From Pascua guehoae (lineage: Eukaryota; Basidiomycota; Tremellomycetes; Trichosporonales; Trichosporonaceae): a stretch of DNA of 64,000 nucleotides. The first letter of the stretch is position 1, and every line of letters starts with the position of its first letter. This document shows, one piece after another, positions 33,074 through 44,780 of the stretch. The stretch spans positions 373,053-437,052 of the forward strand of contig BCJX01000006.1 of NCBI GenBank assembly GCA_001600415.1, written 5' to 3'. A program made the translations under genes and the position numbers. Below the pieces are notes generated by a model, which ran no database searches, was not told the origin of the DNA, and saw only the letters and a list, made by a program, of their open reading frames with translations.

Positions 33074-34826
33074 ATGTCCGCATCACAAGAGGCCAAAAAA
33101 TCCAAGAAGCGCAAGTCGGCGGCGGCCGACCTTGCACCCGCGGGCGACGTGTCGGTGGTCGTGGCTGAACCAACATTGGGCGCTGGGCCAGCATTTGGTA
33201 CGTGCTTGCCGCGGCGTGCGGCACAGCGGCCATGCGTGGGACGATGAATGTTAAGAACTCACACCGTCGCAGTCAACTTTCCCTCTGTGCGACCAAACAA
33301 GAAGACTCCGTTCAGCGTCTACTCGCGCGACCCCGCTGCGTCGACCAAGGAGCTCGCGCGCCAGCAGACCTTGATTGCAGGCGAGACTGAGGATGTCGAG
33401 TACTTTTCGACCAACCGTGACCGCACCGTTGCGGCCGAGGGTAGCGACTGCCAGTGAGTCGTGTTAAAGAGACTGTAGGAGGTGGAACAATGTTGTGCTA
33501 ATAACAGATACCTGGCAGCTGTGTACGACCCATCCTCGAAGACGCTTCACATCCAGCCATCTACCCCGCTCTACCTCCTCGCACACCGTGTGAAGAAGAT
33601 GCGCCACGCCCCACTGCCGTCGAGCGCAGCGGCCGACGCACAGATGCAGTGGAAGGCCAAGCGCAACGACCTCGGCGAGACGTTTGGTACCCGCAAGGCC
33701 AAGAGCCAGATCAAGGCCGAGGAGCGCAACAAGGTCGATGTCCGCGCCATGGAGGGCGTGCGCGACCACCTTGTCGGGAGCATTGGCGGCAAGGAAGCCG
33801 ATGATGGTGCGTGTGCGCTTGTGTTTGTGTTGGGTTCCTGAGGTGTGAGATGCGTTGCGGAGCTGCGAGGCGTAGGATTGTTGGGGCCGTGTGGCGGCGA
33901 GCCGCGGCGAGCTTGGTTCCATGGCCAGCATGAGGTGACGAACGCTCACACACAGGACCTGTGGCCCCCTCCGAGCTCATTCCGGTTCCCAACCTCACGA
34001 CCAAGGTCGCCGCAGAGGTCTACCCGCGCGACGCGATCATCTCCCCTGCCGAGTGGTCCGCGATCAACGTCACGCAGCTCGCGAGCGCCGCCGACGACCG
34101 CGCGCGCAGTGCACTCCTGCCGTACCGTCGTAGCCGGTGGATTGAGGACAAGATGCGTGTCGCAGTCACGGGTCCCTCGTCGGCGCGGAAAAACAGCCTG
34201 TACGTCTCGCATGGTTCTCATTGTTTGGGTGCCGCCCTTGAACTCTCTACCAGTGCGCAACCACTGACCCCCAGGCGTATGTTATACTACCTCTCGTGCC
34301 TCCTTTCGCTGTATCACTTTGCTGGTGGAATTCAGCGCACCGCCCCGGGCGACCTGCCGGCCAAGTTCCCCGGTGTTCCCTCGCAGGTCCTCAACGGCAT
34401 GCTCACGCGCTTTACGGAGCGCAGCGGCAAAAACTACACGATCACGGACAAGACCAAGACCAAGCTCCTCGCCTGGATCTGCACATGCTACCTCGCCGCA
34501 GACGGGTGGAGCGTCGAGGTCAGCCGCGTCGCTCAGGACTTGTCGATCACTCCCACCAAGTGAGTATTTGGTTGTGGGACGCGTCGTTGCTCCAGGGTCG
34601 ATGTGTACATCAAGCCCACATATTCCACCAATGCCAAACCACATTCTAACATTCCAGAATCAGCGACATTTTCAGGTCTCTCGGCTGCTCGCTCGACCTC
34701 GCATCGCCGGCCGAGCGCGAGAGGCTCGGCCTTTCGCAGGCCGAGGCGTCCAAGCACCGCCGTGCGGTCCTCAAGGCGCCTGTCAAGTTCCCCAAGCCCA
34801 AGCGCCGTGGCCCCGCCAAGCGATAG
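33074..34826 (+). CDS. RPA49: RNA polymerase I subunit A49 (RPA49)
   Basis: Exons 33074-33197, 33273-33453, 33508-33806, 33956-34199, 34275-34559 and 34658-34826 give 433 residues, close to the family length. The N-terminus is Lys-rich (KKSKKRKS). Residues about 40-160 form the A49 dimerisation half, with LAAVYDPSSKTLHIQP. IPVPNLTTKVAAEVYPRD, RSRWIEDKM and MLYYLSCLLSLYHF introduce the C-terminal tandem winged-helix region, and the protein ends in a basic KFPKPKRRGPAKR tail. A49 with A34.5 forms the TFIIF/TFIIE-like heterodimer of Pol I that promotes initiation and elongation of rRNA in the nucleolus. Donors GTACGT, GTGAGT and GTGCGT are used; all phases close. The start codon has a good ACAATG context. 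Confidence 0.92.
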
Positions 34827-35095
34827 ACTGACGGTTACATGTTTACATATGCAGGGTGTATGATACGGATACGGGGGTGATGGCTTCTGATAGACGAGGA
34901 CTGGGCACGTGAAAGAGGGCATTGAGGCACATCAGACGTGTCTAGCTTCTGATGATGCTGCATACCACATGAAAGAAGGTACATGGGGCTAACGTTAACT
35001 TACGATTTGACTTGTAAACAGGTGGCACCGGAAAGTAGTATTGTGTAGTCGCACAAGCCGTTCGGACCCGGGTTCAATAGGCACCAGTGAGGCGG
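34827..35095. other. Short intergenic between convergent genes
   Basis: 269 nt of 3' flanking sequence; nothing else seen. Confidence 0.5.
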
Positions 35096-37221
35096 TTAGA
35101 GGTTCTTAGGAAGAGTAATGCGGTCGCTCTCCTCTGCGCAGCGCACCCAGACGTCGTCCTCCCACAGGGTCTCGGTCGCCTTGAGGTCCTGTGGCACCAT
35201 TAGCTCCATCCTGGCCGTCCCGGCCGACCAGCCGAGATAATGGCGGAATCAACCCGCTTCCCCGTGTGCTGATACACTTGTACCCACCTGGTCGAGCGTG
35301 ATGCGGTTCCAGATACCCGCGGCCATACCCTGGTGACCAAACTCGGACGGGTGGAAGCAGTCTGCGGGCGAGAGGGCGGTAATGGGGCCGTTGCGGATGG
35401 AAATGACATTGGAGCCCGGCTGCCAGAGGACGCCAAAGCCGGGGTCGTTTTCGTTGTTCCACGCATTGATCAGGCCCTTGAGCTGCGCGTCGTACGCGTC
35501 GGCGAGCTCGTCCATCGACTTGCGCGTCGCGTCGCCTACGGCGCCGGGGACCATGGCGCAGCTGCACTCGACAGAGTAGTGCTTTTCCAGCGGCGAGCTC
35601 TTATAGCTGTGTGTTAGGTGCATACTGACTTCGAGCTTGAGGCGTGCTTGACGCGTGGCTGAGGGGTGCTTGTTCGATCGGCTCATCGGAGGAGGGTACG
35701 TACCAGTAGGGGTCGTTGTAGGTGCGGTCAAAGATGTCCGATACGCGGAGGTTGCCGACTGGGTCGTCAATGATCATGTCCTACCCAGGTCCAAACGGTA
35801 GCCAATGTAGCCACACGCACCAATGTTGACCACAAGCTTGGCTGGTTTGTCAGCTTTTAAAATGCCATAAAACCACCGCAGCACAACTCACGAACAGCCT
35901 TGCGGACAATCTCGACCGCCTCCTTGACCCCCTTTGCGTAGTCCTTGGCATCTCCGAGCCCAATCTTGGCTGCTGGTTAGAAACAGCCGAGCGTGTACAG
36001 TAATTGTGGTAGGTGGCAGGACGCACAGAGTTCGCAGTAGCGGCACTGCCATTAGCCAGGGTCTGACAATCCATCCCCTGTTCCGACGCACCATGTCGTT
36101 GGGGCCGATCATGACGTTGAGGAACGCCCATCCGTCGGGCTTGGCGAGGGCCTTGTACCGGGGCACGAGGATTTCTGGCATCAGTCTTGTCCTTGGCGGC
36201 TGGGCTGAGCCAACCCTGCCACCAGGCGATGCAGGCGAATGTGGCAGTTTGGTGTGAGGCAGCTTTAACAGACCCCCGAACCCAACCCGCACCGTTGGTG
36301 TCCGCCAACCAAACTCCCACACTCACTCTCAGCCTCGTATGGCAAGTTGCCCGCCAGCCCGCCGCTAATTGCCGCATTCAGGCCGTCCTGGTCGCCCCAC
36401 TTGTCCCCATTGATGCAAATGCCCTCGACGAGGCAGAGCGTCATGCCGTGCGTGCCCGTCGAGCCGCCCACGTTGGGCGTGTATCGGTCGAAGAGGTTGG
36501 CGAGGGATACGGCGCCGGGGTCCTTGCCGAGCGTAAACGACGAGCCGCGGTACTCTGTGATTTCCGTCACCTTTGTGGCTGGTGTTAGTTGACGATATTA
36601 TGTGAAGGGTAGTCAACTGATATGCCACTTTAGACGTCCGGTACAATAAGCTACGGCACAGCCGCAGCGTGACCGATATGTACGACAGGCGACAGCTTGG
36701 ACCAAGACACAAGCCAGTCTCAGTCGTAATACTTCCAGGCAGCCCAGCACAGAAACTCCTTCCCAACGTACACTTTGCAAAGAAGGCGGCCGACACCGAG
36801 TCGCCCATCGCCATCATGACCGTAAAGTCGTCCTGGCGGCTGCATGTCAGCGATCGCGGTCGGACCAGTGAGAATGGGGTGTTGAAGTCGGGTATTCAGC
36901 TTGGCCACAAAACCCCAACATGCCACACCTGCCACACTTGCCACACTTGCCACACTTGCCACACTTGCCACACTTGCCACACTTGACACCGCCCGGGGCC
37001 TAACCGCCCCATCCAACTCACACATCGGCAACATTAGTCGGCACCGCCCGGCGCACGAGAGACGGACACTGCGCGATACTCTCGGCGCGCACAAACGTCC
37101 CCGGCAGGACGTCCTGGACGGTCGGCAGGCCGTCGCGCTTGGTGTTGACGGCTGCGGCGCGAGTGCCCGTGAGGGTTGCGGCGAGCGAAAAGAGGGTGGT
37201 GAAAGGGAGTGAGAGGAGCAT
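35096..37221 (-). CDS. Secreted SGNH (GDSL) hydrolase, phospholipase-B-like
   Basis: Ten exons in translation order: 37221-37022, 36839-36772, 36578-36327, 36174-36092, 36045-36027, 35972-35892, 35841-35821, 35758-35704, 35606-35288 and 35188-35096, giving 396 residues. Signal peptide MLLSLPFTTLFSLAATLTG. Block I is MAMGDSVSA (Ser81 nucleophile), block III is IGPNDM (N199, D200) followed by CRYC, and block V is DCFHPSEFGHQG (D343, H346). This order and spacing match the membrane/secreted phospholipase B (PLB1-like) SGNH branch, which deacylates phospholipids. Exons 5 (19 nt) and 7 (21 nt) are microexons needed to keep the ND-M-C-x-x-C and VVNIVGN blocks. Exon 6 has a CAGCAG tandem acceptor. 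Intron 1 contains a 10-bp repeat array. The model is mine; the catalytic blocks make the family secure. Confidence 0.88.
36922..36985. repeat. 10-bp tandem repeat (GCCACACTTG) inside an intron
   Basis: About six to seven near-perfect copies within intron 1 (36840-37021) of the SGNH hydrolase gene. On the sense strand the unit reads CAAGTGTGGC. Confidence 0.9.
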
Positions 37222-38477
37222 GAGTGTTTATTCTTGTATGCGGGTTGGTGTGTGTGTGTCGCGGGTTGCGGGACTGGGGTCAGGTGTAGTTGTAGACACT
37301 GGTGTGGGTTGTCGGTGAGGGGCTGCGGGTGCCTACAATTGGGTTTTATTCTGCTTCTATTACCTGCATGAGGGCTAGCCGAGGTGGTGTCTAGTGGCAC
37401 CGGTGCAGGGGTCGCATGGGACACTGTGTTGCCCCCTCTTCCCCAGTGAAGAGCATGATTGCCAAAGGGGTATCAGAAGGTGTATCAGGTGCATCAGAAG
37501 GTGTATCGGAAGGTGTATCAGAACGGGTGTCAGAAGATGTTCAGAAGGATGCACCATAGTTGTCAGAAGAGATGTCAACAGGCGCAACCGCGACCCACGG
37601 GGGCAGAAAGGTTGACTAGCTGCACACGCGCGTTCGCCCTCGTGCTCACCAGATGACATCAGTGTCTTCCACCTCCAACGAAGGTTGGAGGACACAGACC
37701 GCAACCCACTCAGCATCGGCTCGTGAATCACGATGCTGGCCCACGTACAGCTGAACACCTGCGGACCCGGTTATTTCTGATGGCGTCCGAGCCATCACCG
37801 GCGCCTGATATTCGCATCAGGCCTTCGTTACGAGCTAGACTGTAGTTTTGCCCCTTGCGCTCCCATCTGGTATCGCCTGGCCACATGGTCCTCGGCGCGA
37901 CCACTTCCTTCTCGGGGGTCACGAGACCGGATGGTGCGCGATCAAGAGGCGCTTGGACGTCGAGGTAGGAGAACGGCCGATTGTTTTGTGCCGCACAGGC
38001 CATATACATTTTATCATGTGCTCAGCCAAGTGCAAACGCGCCGTCCACTACACACTAAGTCAATGCACTGTGCAGCATTCGCTTGCCATCTGTGCCCCGG
38101 GTTCGGCGTCGCATGCGACAGCGTGCAGCGTGTCGGCACCAGCAGCGTCCTTCCCCATGCGGGCCCCACGGGTGGCGGCACGAACGACCGGATATCTCGG
38201 ATGTGGCGATTTGCGGCCATTATCGCAGAGCCATTAGCATGGATCGCTTCGCCCTCTGTCCATGTGTGCAGTTGACCACCAATACATTTGGGCAGTATGC
38301 ATATTTCACGGTATACACATCATCTACACTTTACAACACCCCAGAGAACGGTTCAGCGGGACTGTAGCCGATGCCTTCTGTGTGGGACTTGGGCTCGTTA
38401 TTCTTCGGCCACCGCCTCTTGCCCCCGCTGGCAGGTTTGGGGACTGCGCTCGTGGGGAGGGATAGCGTGGGTACGAC
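37222..38477. other. Intergenic with a 12-bp repeat
   Basis: 1.26 kb without a recognisable gene, between the SGNH gene's 5' side and the 3' end of the His/Gln-rich gene. Besides the short repeat at 37462-37556 I see nothing in it. Confidence 0.5.
37462..37556. repeat. 12-bp tandem repeat (GAAGGTGTATCA), about seven diverged units
   Basis: GTATCAGAAGGT-type units recur in phase with substitutions and one short unit. The period is a multiple of three, so a short frame stays open, but nothing supports translation. Confidence 0.7.
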
Positions 38478-38557
38478 TCAGCGACGCTCAACGTCGTCAC
38501 GGCCCTCACGGGACGACGAGGAGGAACGGTGGCGGCTGGGGCTGCGCGAGGGGGGAG

Positions 38558-38590
<33 letters not shown>

Positions 38591-39974
38591 TGTCCATGTC
38601 CATGTCGATATCCACGGGGCTGGGGGTGCGCTTCTCGCGGCGCGAGACGTCGCGGTTACGGCGGCGGCGGCGGATGCTCTCCATGGGCTCGAGGGTAATC
38701 GGCCCACGCTCACGGACACTGCGCGACACGGCGGTGCGGCGCGGGGTAGTCGGGGAGCGCGCGGTGGGGGACGGGGCAGAGTGGCCCGTGGCCTGGGCGG
38801 CTGCGGTGCGGGACAGGCACGCGAGGGTTTTGGCCGCGTCGGCCGACTGGGGCGTGGTGGCGCGCCAGTACTTGTATCCAGACGAGGCAGACTCTGTGGG
38901 CGAGTGCGGCTCGGCCTTGACTTGGACCTCGACCTCGGCCTCGATCTCGTCGGGCTCGGTCTTCATCTCGACGTCGGGTTCGGTCTTGACCTCCACATTC
39001 CGAGGGGACTGGGGCGAGGGCTGGGTGTCTGTTTGGGTCTCGGTTTGGGTGTCGGTCTGGGTGTTGGCGTTGATATAGTGCGGGTTGGCAGGCGGGCGTG
39101 AGGGGGACGTATGGCTGCTGGCGGAGCTGTAGATCGGGTTCGGCCCCCAGCGGAAGTGGTCCGGGTGGAGCTGGGGAGGGTGTAGGAAGCGGGGGTGCGT
39201 GTAGGTGGGGTGGCCATGGATGGGGTGGTGTCCTGGATGCGGATACGCGGCGTGAGCGTGAGCAGGTTGGTGGTGGCTAGGCTGGGGGTGTCCAGGGGCA
39301 GGATGTCCAGTCTGCTGCTGACCCGCCTGCTGCTGACCAGGGTGGGTATGGCCAAGCTGCTGGGGCCGCCCAGCCTGGTGCGCAGGCTGCTGGAGGGCAG
39401 CGATTTGTTGGAAAGACTGGTAAGTCGGTTGACGGTATGCACCCTGTTGGTGACCGGGTTGGGGATGGCTCGGGTCGTGGAAACCAGTTGGGTAGCGGTG
39501 GAAGGCCTGGCCGGGTTGGTTGTGGGGTGGTCCCACAGCGCGGCTGTGCTGGCTAGGAGCAGACACCCAAGTTTTTGCAACCTCACCAAGGCTGTTGAGG
39601 AACTCCCGAGTTGGGATAGGGCTCTCTGGAGAGCCCGGCGGAGGAGGACACCAGGATGCACTGATGGTTCCTTTCCCGTCCGGAGAGGCGAGATCAATCT
39701 TTCCACCGCTCCGGAGGTGCGCCTCAATGTCCTTGGTGACGAGGAGGAGGCGGAGGCCCGTAGGGCTACGCGGGTCGGGGCTGCGTGAATACCCAGCAAT
39801 GTCGGAATTGATAACGTGAACCACAGATCCCCCGTCGGGTACCTGGGGCACGGCGGGTGTGGTGGGCGTCGGCGGAGGAGGGACGGGGTACATCATGAAG
39901 GGCGGCGCAGGAGGCGCAGGGAACGCCCTAGGCGGCTGCGGACAGGAGGGAGACTGGCATGGGCGGCCCGACAT
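38478..39974 (-). CDS. Disordered His/Gln/Pro-rich protein with SUMO consensus cluster, unknown function
   Basis: Single exon of about 498 residues from the ATG at 39974-39972 (MSGRPCQSPSC). The frame is open further up to 40181, but a TATA-like ATAAAAG lies inside that extension, favouring the shorter start. The only ordered-looking part is near the N-terminus (VVHVINSDIAGYS, LRLLLVTKDIEAHLRSGGKI, REFLNSLGEVAKTW). Then come about 150 residues rich in HPG/HQPGQ, a TQTDTQTETQTDTQ run, and an acidic segment with EVKTEPD, EMKTEPD and QVKAEP. The C-terminus is RRRRRNRD, then an Asp-Met/Asp-Glu run and an Arg/Ser end. This resembles nuclear regulators or RNA-associated proteins in composition only. 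No family recognised. Confidence 0.7.
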
Positions 39975-40148
39975 GTTGGACAAATCGGTGAGAGTGGGAC
40001 GAGCGAGACTGATATCAGGCCGAGAGTGCTCGACGTGTGAGCGGCTGGGGGGAGTAGGGGTAGTGGGTAAGGCTAGGATTAAGCTGGTGGCCAGAGCAAG
40101 GAGAGAGAAGTGGTGGGTGAATGAGGTAAAGGTAGCAACGGGAGCCAC

Positions 40149-40157
40149 CCTTTTATG
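40149..40157 (-). promoter_or_regulatory. TATA-like element upstream of the His/Gln-rich gene
   Basis: The minus strand reads CATAAAAGG about 175 nt upstream of the ATG at 39974. It helps choose the downstream start codon. Confidence 0.35.
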
Positions 40158-40181
40158 CTCGAGCTCAACAATGAGCAACAT

Positions 40182-43100
40182 GACGAGGACGGGGGCATGA
40201 GCGGAATCAAGACGGCAAGCAAGTGACCCCAGAGTGAACAGCCACCAGTAAGGAACAAGGACATGTCGAGGACAATAGACAACAAGCGAGAAAAGAGGCC
40301 AGAGGGCGACTCACCTGCCACAGCTACTGACATTTACCCAGAACACGCGAGGTTCGGTGCCGGTTGTGCCTGTGGCGAGGCTCGTGGTGGCCACGCACAG
40401 CACACAAGTGCCTGAAACAAAACGCCTCTATCACACGACACACTGCGTTGTTTGGGGGCTCGCAGCATGGCCAAGAGACAGTGTCGAGGAGCGAGAGGCG
40501 CGGGTGAGGCAAGAAGTGGTTATTCCGAGTGCCAAGGGGGGCTTTGAGTGTGACCGAGCTGCTTATTGTCAACAAGGGAGGCTAATCGTAGAGAACCGAA
40601 CAGTTCGGCCCCACAGTCAGGAAACAGGAGGGACAGAGATGACGAAAACGGACGTGTGCGTGTGCGGGTGTAGGTGTCTGGCACAGGGAACAATGAGCAC
40701 TGGGTGTGAACAAAAAGCGCTCGCTGCGATTCTTGGTGGTGGGGGCTGTGCGGTGGCGTGGGGCGAGGATGTGATGAGAACCAAGCAAGAAAACGTGTAT
40801 ACAGAGGTGAGTAGAGACATGACTCAAAGAGAGTTAGCTACTGCACTGGGACGCAGAGCGTGAATGGAGGACAACGGGAGTAGATGCAGGTGTGGATGGT
40901 CGAGATTGATGCTATTGTTCTCCAACAGTGGCGTGGTTCGCGGGTGGCAAAACTGCAGTGCACACAGTGTCTTGGCACCGACCAACACGGCCGAGGCGGT
41001 CCGGGTGACGTTTCAGCTCGACCAAACGGCTGCAACCGTTCAAGTCGGGGTGTGAATGCGTGCTATTGGCATGTTGGCGTCGAGTACTCGTGCACAGTGT
41101 GTGTTGTTGGAGTCGAGTATGTCGTTTGGGGACGAGGCATGTGCCCACGAATGTCCCATTGGATGAGGCAGCCGTGCGGAATGCTAGCACGCGAACAAAG
41201 AGCTGGAATCAGGAGGCACAAGGGAAAATAATTGCACCCCAAGGAACGTGCACATGCAACGATAGTAACGGAAACGAGTGCAAGGAGAAGGGTGAACAGG
41301 ACACGGACCTTGGTCCCACCAAAAAGAAGCACGACGCAGATCTGCACAACTCACAGGAACGACAGATTCCGCGGTTAGTGCTTTGACATTGTTGACTTCT
41401 ACAGCTGTGTTGCAGCGCCCGTGTGCGGGGGTGGAGGGATGAGCGGTGGCGGTCGGGTCGGAAGGGGTGGCGAGTGGCGCTCTCCACATCCATCGTTGTC
41501 GGCCGGTCCGATCTTTCCCCGTCAAGTTTACTACATTGATTGGATATTCCAATGGAGAAGCGCAGGACGGAAGCAGGAGAGGTCCATGGCTTGTGCAGAG
41601 TCGAGACGAGGTTCCTGGTGGCGAACGCTCGGGTCAAACCTGGTTTGATGGCAGGGTGAGAGCACAAGTTGTGGTCCGGGCGGCGACTCGTACAGTCCAA
41701 ATACAAAGGGGATTGTGCAGGGGACAAACTGGGGGTTGGGCTGCGCACGAGCAGGTCCTGGAACTGTGTGGCGAGCGCAGTGAAGGGCTGGTGGTGAGTG
41801 TAATAGCACTGCAATGCCCCGCTATCCGAAAGGTATCCTAAATACTGTCGAGAGGGAAACTCGGCGGATTCGCTTCATGAACATGTTGCTGGGAACGCGG
41901 CTGAGAGTGTGCGTCATTACAGTGTGTATCGTTCTTTGAATATTGGTCTTTGCCAGTGCTCGGATCTGGAACGGCATTCTGCTCGCTCTGGCGTGGCTTC
42001 TACCCGTATCAGCCCCTTCTTATTCTCACGCCAAAATCCAACTCACTCTGTTGGGTTACTGTACGGCAGGGTAGAGCATAATTGCAATAGGGGATGCAGT
42101 AACAGGCGGAAAAAGGCCAGTGCGGTGACGGGAACAGGACACTCGATTGGAGTGAGAAGGGTACGACGCCCAAGGTCCAAGAATCATGCGAGATGAAGTC
42201 GGTTGGTGTTGCACAGGCGGTAACACGACGACGCAAGTAAAGACTAAATCTGACATTATATTCTGCGAATTGTGGGCATACGCTATGCTCTGCTCCATTC
42301 CTCTCAAAGGATTGAGTCTCTTTTGTGCATTTGCAGTGTCAGAGATTCCAGGAAGGTCGACGCCGGGTTGAACAAGGACAATAAGTGCATTCCTATCACA
42401 ATAATGCCAGTTTGTGGCCGGGGGCCACCTCTAATCATATCTCTCAGCTCAAGAACTGGATATCCAGCTGTGACGGTCGTCTGCCATTCTGGTATCGAGA
42501 ATCATTGGGCTGAGGAGGCTTGTGGCTCCATATCTGCAGGGCATACATCGTAGTCTCAGGCTCTGTGTCGAGACTCCCACAATACACCTCTCCCGAAGAT
42601 TCTCAAGCAGTTGGTCTTTGGAAAGACTACTAAGTGGGCACTCCCTCACTCCTGAATCCCCCAAGGGGCCAAGCGGACAAGCGGACAACATACGGGGGAC
42701 CGAGCGTCCTCAAAGCCCGAGTTGGGGGCACGCTCATCGGAAGAGGGTTCATAAAGTCCTCCAACGACACAATTCAGATGCTGCTTGTAGTACAAGGAAC
42801 AAGGGCTGGTGGAACTTTCACCGCACAGCAAAAGCGTTTCGATGTTGTTGAGCGGCCAGAGTTGTATTCCAACAAGGATAATGGGGAACGAAGGTCATAC
42901 TTTGCAGTGTTACGCTGTCCCGCCCCGCAGGCGTCTCCGAGAACCAGGACAGGAGGAGCTGCGCCGTGGGTTACCCTGCTCTACATCGCCCTGGTTGGGC
43001 ACTGTGTCTGTCTGCAAATGGCCAAAACTCGAGGTTTGGGGTGGCTAGAATCCACAGCGTAAGTCTTTGCTCTTTTGTTATCCGTATCCTGTTTTGGGGT

Positions 43101-43447
43101 CCTTGCTGCATGCTGCGTACTGCACCTGTTCTCAGTGTTCTCAGCTCATTCGCGGCGTCCTGGCGCTGATGTGCACGGGTAATTTTGTCCTCAGTTATAT
43201 TCGACTAGCGACTAGCGACTAGGCCTAGTCAAAACAACAGGCCGTGGCATTCCGCGGAGATTAGCCACATGTCCGTTGAATATTTTGATCCCGCACCCCA
43301 CGCCCCGCGCACGCGAGTCTACTTCCGCTGAAATGTTGAGGTTTTGAAAGTCACCCTCGAAAGGTGGAGGACGAGCAATCTTGGGCAGCCGGCCTTGAGG
43401 ACAACCCTGTGTACACTCTCACCGTCACCAAAGCATACCCAACAACA
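40182..43447. other. 3.3-kb region without a recognisable gene
   Basis: Only short overlapping frames on both strands, none with a recognised motif, a convincing splice path or consistent codon bias. No tRNA or repeat array was noticed. It could hold a non-coding RNA or a rapidly evolving gene, but I cannot support one. Confidence 0.5.
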
Positions 43448-44780
43448 ATGGCACCACAGACAGAAGAGCAGCGCAAGCAGGAGGAGGCTGCGTCGCGCCG
43501 GCACGCGAGGCTCGACAATGCCGGTGTGCTCCACATGAGCGCCGGCGCGGACATTCCGGACAAGGTGACGATTGTGAGTGTCCTGGAGTGTAGGTGGGAG
43601 CGGCATGTGGGTGCGGGCTCGGGGGTGTGGAAGGAGCAGGGACGAGTGTGCTGTAGTTGGCACGAGGGGTAGAGTCCGAGCCGCAATGCGCTCCGGTTGT
43701 GACGGCGCCTCGGGATTAGATGCTCTCCTGACCTTTGAGAATAACAACTAACGCCAGCTTCCGGGCCACGAGCCAGACTACTCTGCGTGCACGTTCTGCC
43801 TGTGGGAGGAGGACCACACGCTCGGCAACGCGTTGCGGTGGATGATTATGAAGGAGTGAGTCCGAGTCGGGTACGAGGAGCCTGCGGCGATGTCGAGCAG
43901 GCTGTGGTGGTGGTTTGAAGAGATGCTCTGGAGTGTTATGGCAGTCTGCCTATACCAGAAGCAAAGGGCACGTTCCCGTACCGCCGACAATCACCTGCTA
44001 GCCCCCATCGCCATGGACACCTCCTCAGCCACAACACCCGCATTTGTTTGGTTCAACCCCTAACCCCCAGCCCCGATGTCGAGTACTGCGGCTACTCTGC
44101 GCCGCACCCGTCCGAGCCCAAGATCCACCTCCGCGTGCAGATGTACGACGGACTGAGCGCCGTCGACTGCCTGCGCAAGGCGCTCGCCAACCTCCGCGAC
44201 CTGTTTGAGACGGTGCAGCAGGGGTACACGAAGAGCTTGAAGTGAGTTTTGGGGTCTGTGGGCGAGAGGCGAAGATAGCCGTGGGGGAGGATCGGGTGCC
44301 AAGGTGGAGGCTTGACCGATGGGCGGTGGCCAGTGGCTGGGCTCTGAACGTCAATGAGGGACGATGGACGACGCGTCTCGCCGAACTTGTTTGGATGGCG
44401 GAGAGCGCCCGAAATGCGTCCCAGCCGAGTGCGGGTAGCACGAGCTCGGGCTCGAGTATCAGTCGGACCTTGATAGCCAGACAGCGGACAGCGGCACCAA
44501 CCAGCGCTAGCGAAGTTGCCAGTTCTGCGATGTCCACCAAGAGCGGTCCCGTAGCGCGGTATAGCAAATCACTGCACTCCCCACACCCCGTGTAGACACG
44601 TTCCCGCGTAACGTCCCCCTTGTCCACCCGCCCCAGCTCCCCAGCCCGAAGTGCAGAGCTAACGACAGGCACGACAAGTACCCGCGCGAAGCCGACGTCG
44701 ACGTGCACCAGCTCGTCGCCGACACGCTCCGCGAGAAGGGTGTGGCGGTGGACGACGACGAGCGCATGGACGAGTCTTAG
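43448..44780 (+). CDS. RPC19: RNA polymerase I/III subunit AC19 (RPC19)
   Basis: Exons 43448-43573, 43758-43855, 44071-44241 and 44669-44780 give 168 residues. The first 40 residues are charged and variable. The core starts at LPGHEPDYSACTFCLWEEDH, followed by TLGNALRWMIMK, DPDVEYCGYSAPHPSEPKIH and LRVQMYDG, the alpha-subunit-like dimerisation motif of the RpoA/Rpb11 class. AC19 pairs with AC40 to form the assembly platform shared by RNA polymerases I and III. The end is acidic (DDDERMDES). Intron 3 is 427 nt, long for this window. Identity is firm, and exon phases close. Confidence 0.94.

Noticed and set aside
35055..35085. GGGTTCAATAGG resembling a tRNA B-box
   Set aside because: No matching A-box or stems at the right distance on either strand.
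40000..40181. Longer N-terminus of the His/Gln-rich protein starting at 40181
   Set aside because: The extension contains a TATA-like element, and its translation lacks the composition of the rest; the ATG at 39974 is preferred.
41209..41814. 201-codon minus-strand frame
   Set aside because: Ser/Pro/His/Cys-rich with no motif, no conserved texture and no support from a promoter or splice context.
42634..43062. 142-codon plus-strand frame
   Set aside because: Ends in a mildly hydrophobic stretch but has no recognisable similarity and an atypical codon pattern; insufficient support.
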